A stretch of 11,651 nucleotides of DNA from UBA11996 sp964394975 (GTDB taxonomy: Bacteria > Chloroflexota > Dehalococcoidia > Lucifugimonadales > UBA826): assembly GCA_964394975.1 (NCBI GenBank), contig CAYMZR010000069.1, forward strand, positions 1-11,651. The letters run 5' to 3'. This document shows, one piece after another, positions 7,872-11,651 of this stretch. Within the stretch, counting starts at the first letter, position 1. Every line of letters begins with the position of its first letter. Position numbers and translations under genes: made by a program. The notes under the pieces are model-generated. The model ran no database searches. It saw only the letters and a program-made list of their open reading frames with translations, and was not told the origin of the DNA.

Positions 7872-8294
7872 TCAACGTAATAAACCGTACACCTTAGTGG
7901 GTTCCAAACTAACTATTACGGCTTCTTGTCGTATCATCGCGTCATCGTACTCTTCCCAGTTTGGATGAGGGATGTCACTGCAGGACATATAAGCTTCTCT
8001 GAGCTTAATTCTCATCAATTCGTTATCAGTGCCGTTATAGTCCATCATGGAAACTTTTCCCTCAATGACTGCATAATTGCGCCAGTCGCCAGTTACTGAG
8101 ACTAGAGTGCAGTTAGGGTTTCTTCTAAGATTAATAATTTTTTGTGATTTTGGATAAACGGATACAAACGTAGGCTGATCCTCGTAGATACCGCATACGA
8201 CAATACTGGAATGTGTGGAGCCGTCGGGTCTAGTTGTACTCACAACACCTTTATGGTTTTTGCGTAGAAATGGCAAAGCTTCTTCGTAATTCAT
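7872..8294 (-). CDS. PPOX-class probable F420-dependent oxidoreductase
   Basis: A 140-residue split-barrel protein, the standard length of the small PPOX-class proteins that include Rv1155-like F420-binding enzymes. Seen: GVVSTTRPDGSTHSSIVV (16-33), the TFVSVYPKSQKIINLRRNPNCTLVSV stretch (42-67), whose SxKxxNLrRnP core is the cofactor-phosphate contact in this group, then YAVIEGKVSMM (74-84) and a C-terminal AVIVSLEPTKVYG (125-137). Known members use F420 or FMN and some bind haem; which cofactor applies here is inference. It is the first gene of a leftward set with the DUF1800 and NHL genes. A weak GAGAG site precedes the ATG. It differs from the PPOX-family protein at 1707-2273 in length and motifs, so the two are not recent duplicates. 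Confidence 0.85.
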   Translation of the reverse strand: MNYEEALPFLRKNHKGVVSTTRPDGSTHSSIVVCGIYEDQPTFVSVYPKSQKIINLRRNPNCTLVSVTGDWRNYAVIEGKVSMMDYNGTDNELMRIKLREAYMSCSDIPHPNWEEYDDAMIRQEAVIVSLEPTKVYGLLR

Positions 8295-8360
8295 TTGGAC
8301 TCTCAGAATATTGGATTAAACATGTTTGGTACTATGAGGCACATACGATGTTATTGATTA

Positions 8361-8390
8361 TAGTCAAACCGTCGTTACGATTTGTATAGT
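8361..8390 (+). promoter_or_regulatory. Candidate promoter for the nitronate monooxygenase-LLM pair
   Basis: TAGTCA (8361-8366) and TATAGT (8385-8390) are separated by 18 bases and resemble -35 and -10 boxes; transcription would start near 8397, about 30 bases before the ATG at 8428. The 133-base divergent interval must also carry the promoter of the leftward PPOX gene, for which I see no convincing boxes. The call rests on weak consensus matches. Confidence 0.3.
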
Positions 8391-8427
8391 AAAGTGAAAT
8401 AACTCCCAACGGTAGGTAGGTGATTAT

Positions 8428-9402
8428 ATGATTAGGACAGATCTTACTGAGTTTCTAGGGATAAAACATCCTATTTTAAATGCCCCTATGGCTACTAGTG
8501 CTACTGCCGACCTGGCAGCAGCAGTATCAGAATCCGGCGGGTATGGCATGCTGGGAATGGGTAATACCAGTCCAGACCCGGAGTGGCTAGACTATCAGAT
8601 TGAACGTGTACGGGAAATTACAGATAAACCATTTGGGGTGGGTTTTATTACTAGTGTTAATGAAATTGATGACCTAGTTACTGTTGCTGTAAGAAGAAAG
8701 GTAGACCTAATCGGTCATTCCTTTTCAGATCCGGCTCCATTCATGGCTGAGGCTCAAGATGAGGGTATAAAAGTTCTGGCGCAGGTACAAACACTTAAAC
8801 AGGCAATCCACGCAAGAGACATCGGGGTCGATTTGATAGTAGCTCAAGGTACTGACGGTGGTGGTCATACTGGCCATATCGGTACAATTTCGATAGTTCC
8901 AGCGGTTGTTGATGCATGCCCAGGAATTCCGGTACTTGCAGCAGGTGGCATGGTAGATGGAAGGGCGCTTGCGGCTGCTTTAGCTTTGGGAGCAAGTGGA
9001 GTTTGGGTTGGCAGTAGGTTTGTTGCCTCAAATGAATGGTTTGGCCCCAGCTGGGCGAAACAAGCATTAACACAGGTGTCCGCTGATGAAACTATTATTA
9101 CTAAATCATACGATCTCGCGACTGATGCTCCATTCCCGTTTGAAGTTGGACATCGAGTCATTCAAAATGATTTCACAAATAAATGGCACCAAAACTATGA
9201 AGAATTACTGCAACAGAAAGAAGATCTAAAGACAGACATCGCTCTGGCTATGCAAAATTCAGATTTGTCAGTTGCTCCAGTAAATGCAAGCAGTGCCTCA
9301 GGGTCCATAACTTCTGTAGACCAAGCATCGGAAATTATTAATAATATGATGGATGAAGCAGAAAGCGTGCTGAAAAATATGGGTTTACTACTTAAACAAT
9401 AA
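8428..9402 (+). CDS. Nitronate monooxygenase family (2-nitropropane dioxygenase-like) FMN enzyme
   Basis: A 324-residue TIM-barrel FMN enzyme. It begins with the family opening IKHPILNAPMA (12-22). It contains VAQGTDGGGHTGHIGT (138-153), in which H147 is the likely catalytic base of nitronate monooxygenases. AAGGMVDGRALAAALALGASGVWVGSRF (171-198) holds the FMN-phosphate contacts. Characterised members oxidise alkyl nitronates to carbonyl compounds and nitrite; related members are enoyl-ACP reductases or simply unassigned, so the reaction here is inferred. The C-terminal 60-70 residues are helical and polar. A GGTAGGTAGGTG stretch (8411-8422) provides the ribosome site for the ATG. The LLM flavoenzyme gene follows 18 bases after the stop, so the two are almost certainly one transcription unit. 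It is cytosolic. Confidence 0.88.
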   Translation: MIRTDLTEFLGIKHPILNAPMATSATADLAAAVSESGGYGMLGMGNTSPDPEWLDYQIERVREITDKPFGVGFITSVNEIDDLVTVAVRRKVDLIGHSFSDPAPFMAEAQDEGIKVLAQVQTLKQAIHARDIGVDLIVAQGTDGGGHTGHIGTISIVPAVVDACPGIPVLAAGGMVDGRALAAALALGASGVWVGSRFVASNEWFGPSWAKQALTQVSADETIITKSYDLATDAPFPFEVGHRVIQNDFTNKWHQNYEELLQQKEDLKTDIALAMQNSDLSVAPVNASSASGSITSVDQASEIINNMMDEAESVLKNMGLLLKQ

Positions 9403-9408
9403 TTTTAT

Positions 9409-9414
9409 GAGGAG
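9409..9414 (+). promoter_or_regulatory. Ribosome binding site fixing the TTG start of the LLM gene
   Basis: GAGGAG lies 6 bases before the TTG at 9421. The first barrel strand (EHLLIYPV) follows directly, and any later start would lose it, so the TTG is the best start. Confidence 0.75.
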
Positions 9415-9420
9415 CATTAT

Positions 9421-10248
9421 TTGGAACATCTGTTAATTTACCCGGTTAAAAAAGGATATTTGGACAAAGATTTAATTTCTGAAGTGGGTAAAGCCGCAGA
9501 ACAGGCCGGCTTCTATGCCTTTTTGTCATGGGACCACTATATGCTTCCAGACGGGCCAGAAACTTTAGATGCATGGAGCATACTTGGATACCTCGCTGGA
9601 CAAACTACCTCCATTAAACTTGGTACAGTGGTAACTCCAATACCCTTTCGTCCACCATCTCAGCTGGCAAAAATTGTGGCTAGTGTTGATCATTTGTCGG
9701 GTGGGAGAACAATACTCGGAGTAGGTGCAGGTTGGCACCAGCCGGAATTTGACGGATTTAGCAATTGGGGTTCACCAGGATATAGAGTGACAAGAACTTC
9801 AGAGGCTTTAGATTTGATCACTAGATTATGGACAGGTGAGAAAGTAAGTTTTGAAGGTAAGAACTACAACTCCGATGGTGCAATTATTTCACCAGTTCCA
9901 ACTCAAAAACCGTACCCACCTATGTGGTTTGGTGTCAGGGGCCCAAGAATGCTTGATCTGGCGGCACGATATGCAGATGCTTGGATCCCAACAAATATTA
10001 GTCCTGAATTATATGAAGATGGATTGAAGAAGCTAAGAGAGAAGCGCTCAGAACTCAGAATCAATGCACCTTTGAAAGGAGCGCTACAAAACTTTGATGT
10101 TTTCAAGGAAAGCGAGCCATGTATTGCCACTATAAATTCATATGCTGCCGCTGGATGTGAGTACTATGGTTCTATTTGGTCTTATCCTCCTGACGAAATG
10201 GTTAGTAGGATAGAATGGTTTTCAGAGGCGATAATGCCTAATGTTTGA
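9421..10248 (+). CDS. LLM-class flavin-dependent oxidoreductase (luciferase-like monooxygenase fold)
   Basis: A 275-residue member of the bacterial luciferase-like TIM-barrel superfamily, which uses FMNH2 with oxygen, or F420. Motifs seen: EQAGFYAFLSWDHY (27-40), the TTSIKLGTVVTPIPFRPPSQLAKIVASVDHLSGGRTILGVGAGWHQPEF core (62-110), then RVTRTSEALDLITRLWTGEKVSFEGKNY (122-149), and the late barrel PPMWFGVRGPRMLDLAARYADAW (166-188). It is on the short side for the class. The substrate is unknown; relatives oxidise alkanesulfonates, pyrimidines, amines, nitrilotriacetate-like chelators or F420-linked alcohols. The start is TTG with a good ribosome site. It lies 18 bases after the nitronate monooxygenase-like gene and is probably its partner. 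No flavin reductase is obvious in the window, although either PPOX-fold protein could in principle supply reduced cofactor. Confidence 0.88.
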   Translation: MEHLLIYPVKKGYLDKDLISEVGKAAEQAGFYAFLSWDHYMLPDGPETLDAWSILGYLAGQTTSIKLGTVVTPIPFRPPSQLAKIVASVDHLSGGRTILGVGAGWHQPEFDGFSNWGSPGYRVTRTSEALDLITRLWTGEKVSFEGKNYNSDGAIISPVPTQKPYPPMWFGVRGPRMLDLAARYADAWIPTNISPELYEDGLKKLREKRSELRINAPLKGALQNFDVFKESEPCIATINSYAAAGCEYYGSIWSYPPDEMVSRIEWFSEAIMPNV

Positions 10249-10346
10249 CTATGATCATGCTAGAAATACAGTTGCAGGCAAACTTTTCTTTAGTCTTACT
10301 CATGTGTGTAAAATGTAGGTTACATGTTGATACTAACTAAATTGTA

Positions 10347-11441
10347 CTAAGGTAATTTTAGTGGCCAGTGATCGGGTATATTTACAGAAGTGCTTTCTAT
10401 TTCAGATACAGTTCGATAACCACAATAAGCTAAACATCTATCGAATTCTGACTTGAGAATATCGAGCATTAATTTAACGCCGTAGGCCCCCTTATATGCC
10501 ATCCCCCAAAATGTGGGTCTACCCACAAATACCCCTCTGGCTCCTAAAGCCAAGGCCATGAAAGCATCTGATCCACGCCTTATCCCCGAATCAAAATAGA
10601 TTTCTAGGTTTTCTCCAACCGCTTGCGTTATTGGATGTAAAGTTTCTATAGAAGATAATGTTCGGTCAATTTGCCGTCCCCCATGATTTGACACTACTAT
10701 GCCGTCCGCACCATATTCTGCGCAAAGAACAGCATCTTTTACCGTCCTTATACCCTTGATTACCAGAGGTAGGTCTGTGAGTGATTTAAGCCAATCCAAT
10801 CTCTTCCATGTTAAGCCCGCATACCCTTCTGGCGTAAAATCTGCAAAATCTGGAGCAATGATATCTGTGCTCCTTAAAAACTCAGGGTTTTCTTTGAAAC
10901 TACCGTTATAAAACTCAGGCCTACGTTTAAAATTGTTCTTCAGATCCTTTTCCTTAGGGGCAGAAGACGGACCGTCTACGGTCAAGCAGATTGCAGAGTA
11001 TCCAGCTGCTTTAGCCTTTGTAACAAGAAATTCTGTTATTTCGTTTCTTGAGTGATAGAGCTGGAACCAGAGGGGTCCAGTTGCCACTTCAGCTACCTCT
11101 TCAATACTGTAACCAGATGCGGTAGGAAGGACGTACAATGTTCCTGCCATCCCAGCGCCTTTCGCCGCAGCCAGCTCACCATCAGGGTGCAACTGTCTTT
11201 TGGCGCCTGCGGGGGCAACCATGACTGGGAAATCTATTTTTTCACCTAAAACCGTGGTGGAAAGGTCTCTATTTCCAACATCTATCAAAAAATTTGGATT
11301 CATAGTGAGGTCAAGAAATTTCTCCTCATTTCTCTGTTTGGTCACCTCATCAAAAGCAGCACCTTCTATAAAATCCCATAGATCCGATGGTATTTTTTCT
11401 CTCGCGGCTTGTTTTAGGTCGGCAAGGCTGACTATATCCAT
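10347..11441 (-). CDS. FMN-dependent alpha-hydroxy-acid oxidase/dehydrogenase
   Basis: A 364-residue flavoenzyme of the glycolate oxidase/lactate dehydrogenase family, which oxidises 2-hydroxyacids to 2-oxoacids. Residues aligning by eye with glycolate oxidase are Y129 in WFQLYH, D156 in LTVDGP, K229 in LVIKGI, and H253 and R256 in VSNHGGRQ, all of which are present. FMN contacts include Q127, T154, the DSGIRRG segment (284-290) and VGRP (306-309). The position of the carboxylate-binding Tyr24 is F24 (WDFIEG), the Trp108 position is A108, and the usual GRRExD is APKEKD (161-166), so a non-standard substrate is likely. There is no cytochrome domain or obvious membrane anchor. GGAGGT lies 4 bases before the ATG. 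It is convergent with the LLM gene, with a 98-base gap, and probably transcribed alone. Lactate 2-monooxygenase or mandelate dehydrogenase-like activity is possible. Confidence 0.9.
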   Translation of the reverse strand: MDIVSLADLKQAAREKIPSDLWDFIEGAAFDEVTKQRNEEKFLDLTMNPNFLIDVGNRDLSTTVLGEKIDFPVMVAPAGAKRQLHPDGELAAAKGAGMAGTLYVLPTASGYSIEEVAEVATGPLWFQLYHSRNEITEFLVTKAKAAGYSAICLTVDGPSSAPKEKDLKNNFKRRPEFYNGSFKENPEFLRSTDIIAPDFADFTPEGYAGLTWKRLDWLKSLTDLPLVIKGIRTVKDAVLCAEYGADGIVVSNHGGRQIDRTLSSIETLHPITQAVGENLEIYFDSGIRRGSDAFMALALGARGVFVGRPTFWGMAYKGAYGVKLMLDILKSEFDRCLAYCGYRTVSEIESTSVNIPDHWPLKLP

Positions 11442-11479
11442 TTATACCTCCAAGAAAAGTCTCCATCAAATCCCCTGTT

Positions 11480-11508
11480 TTTTTACTAGAAGGAAGCGAT
11501 GAAGTCAA
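11480..11508 (-). promoter_or_regulatory. Candidate promoter for the hydroxyacid oxidase gene
   Basis: Reading the minus strand, TTGACT (11503-11508) matches five of six -35 positions and is followed after exactly 17 bases by TAAAAA (11480-11485), a weak -10 box. Transcription would start near 11473, leaving a leader of about 30 bases that contains the GGAGGT ribosome site. It lies between the terminator at 11522-11559 and the gene, as expected for an independent unit. Confidence 0.4.
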
Positions 11509-11521
11509 TCTGGGCAGCGTC

Positions 11522-11559
11522 AAAAAAACGCCGGTTCAGATTATCTGAACCGGTGTTTT
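11522..11559 (-). terminator. Strong intrinsic terminator of a leftward gene
   Basis: A perfect ten-pair stem, CCGGTTCAGA (11531-11540) with TCTGAACCGG (11544-11553), closes a three-base loop and extends outward through a G-T pair, a C-G pair and four A-T pairs. On the minus strand it is followed by seven consecutive T residues (the A run at 11522-11528), so it fits best as the terminator of the gene entering from the right edge. The plus strand has only four T residues after the stem, so it could work weakly in both directions. Confidence 0.8.
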
Positions 11560-11588
11560 CAATAAAATTATATTAATTTGAAGGCTGC

Positions 11589-11651
11589 TTAGTCTCCCTT
11601 ATTATTTAGGTTGAATTCAGCAGAAAAGGCACTGGATGTATACTTCAAGCA
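11589..11651 (-). CDS. Probable C-terminal end of a truncated leftward gene, product unknown
   Basis: The minus strand is open from the window edge for 20 codons to a TAA at 11589-11591, ending ...SAEFNLNNKGD. The other two minus-strand frames hit stops sooner within the same stretch. The stop lies about 30 bases ahead of the strong leftward terminator, which is the spacing expected for the end of a real gene. Twenty residues are too few to name a family. Confidence 0.5.
   Translation of the reverse strand, partial: CLKYTSSAFSAEFNLNNKGD

Noticed and set aside
8795..9161. Overlapping minus-strand open frames of 92 and 98 codons inside the nitronate monooxygenase-like gene.
   Set aside because: They lie opposite a gene with full family motifs, have low-complexity unnatural composition and no ribosome site; they are antisense shadows.
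5352..10252. Ten-base word GTTTGACTAT at 5352-5361 and 10243-10252, and inverted at 8360-8369.
   Set aside because: A few ten-base words occurring three times on the two strands are expected by chance in a window this size; the copies share no wider context.
10249..10346. Hairpin ATGTA/TACAT in the convergent gap between the LLM and hydroxyacid oxidase genes as a shared terminator.
   Set aside because: Only five mostly A-T pairs and no T tract on either side; nothing else recognisable in this gap.
1..11651. tRNA or rRNA genes, CRISPR arrays, insertion sequences, integrase sites or toxin-antitoxin genes.
   Set aside because: The intergenic gaps are all under 300 bases and show no cloverleaf, repeat array, transposase or direct-repeat boundary by eye.

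Overview
The window holds eleven complete protein-coding genes, a probable C-terminal fragment of a twelfth at the right edge, and no RNA gene, insertion sequence or CRISPR array that I can see. By eye the DNA is moderately AT-rich. The mix of genes suggests a free-living, heterotrophic, probably marine bacterium: a divergent cyclic amidohydrolase, two PPOX-fold proteins (one of a probable F420-dependent type), an LLM flavin monooxygenase, a nitronate monooxygenase-like enzyme, an FMN 2-hydroxyacid oxidase, an aldo/keto reductase, an MFS carrier, a DUF1800 protein and an NHL propeller. My best guess is a SAR202-type Chloroflexota (Dehalococcoidia-related), whose genomes are known for many flavin-dependent oxidoreductases. 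That is inference from gene content, not a search result.

Layout, left to right. Positions 29-3143 (+): a dihydropyrimidinase/hydantoinase-like enzyme, a 265-base gap, a PPOX-family protein, and an alpha/beta hydrolase 24 bases behind it. Positions 3145-4086 (-): an aldo/keto reductase meeting the hydrolase tail to tail, 1 base apart. Positions 4165-5352 (+): an MFS transporter, divergent from the reductase. Positions 5358-8294 (-): a three-gene set transcribed as small PPOX protein, DUF1800 protein, NHL protein. Positions 8428-10248 (+): a nitronate monooxygenase-like enzyme followed 18 bases later by an LLM flavoenzyme. Positions 10347-11441 (-): a 2-hydroxyacid oxidase. Positions 11522-11651 (-): a strong intrinsic terminator preceded by the end of a leftward gene that lies mostly outside the window.

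The genes form several short transcription units on both strands rather than one operon. Together they read as a catabolic neighbourhood: ring or amide hydrolysis, ester hydrolysis, flavin-dependent oxygenation, carbonyl reduction, hydroxyacid oxidation and uptake of small molecules. No substrate can be assigned from sequence alone. The most interesting points are substituted active-site residues in the amidohydrolase and the 2-hydroxyacid oxidase, the unusual PPOX-DUF1800-NHL set without secretion signals, and the coupled pair of TIM-barrel flavoenzymes.
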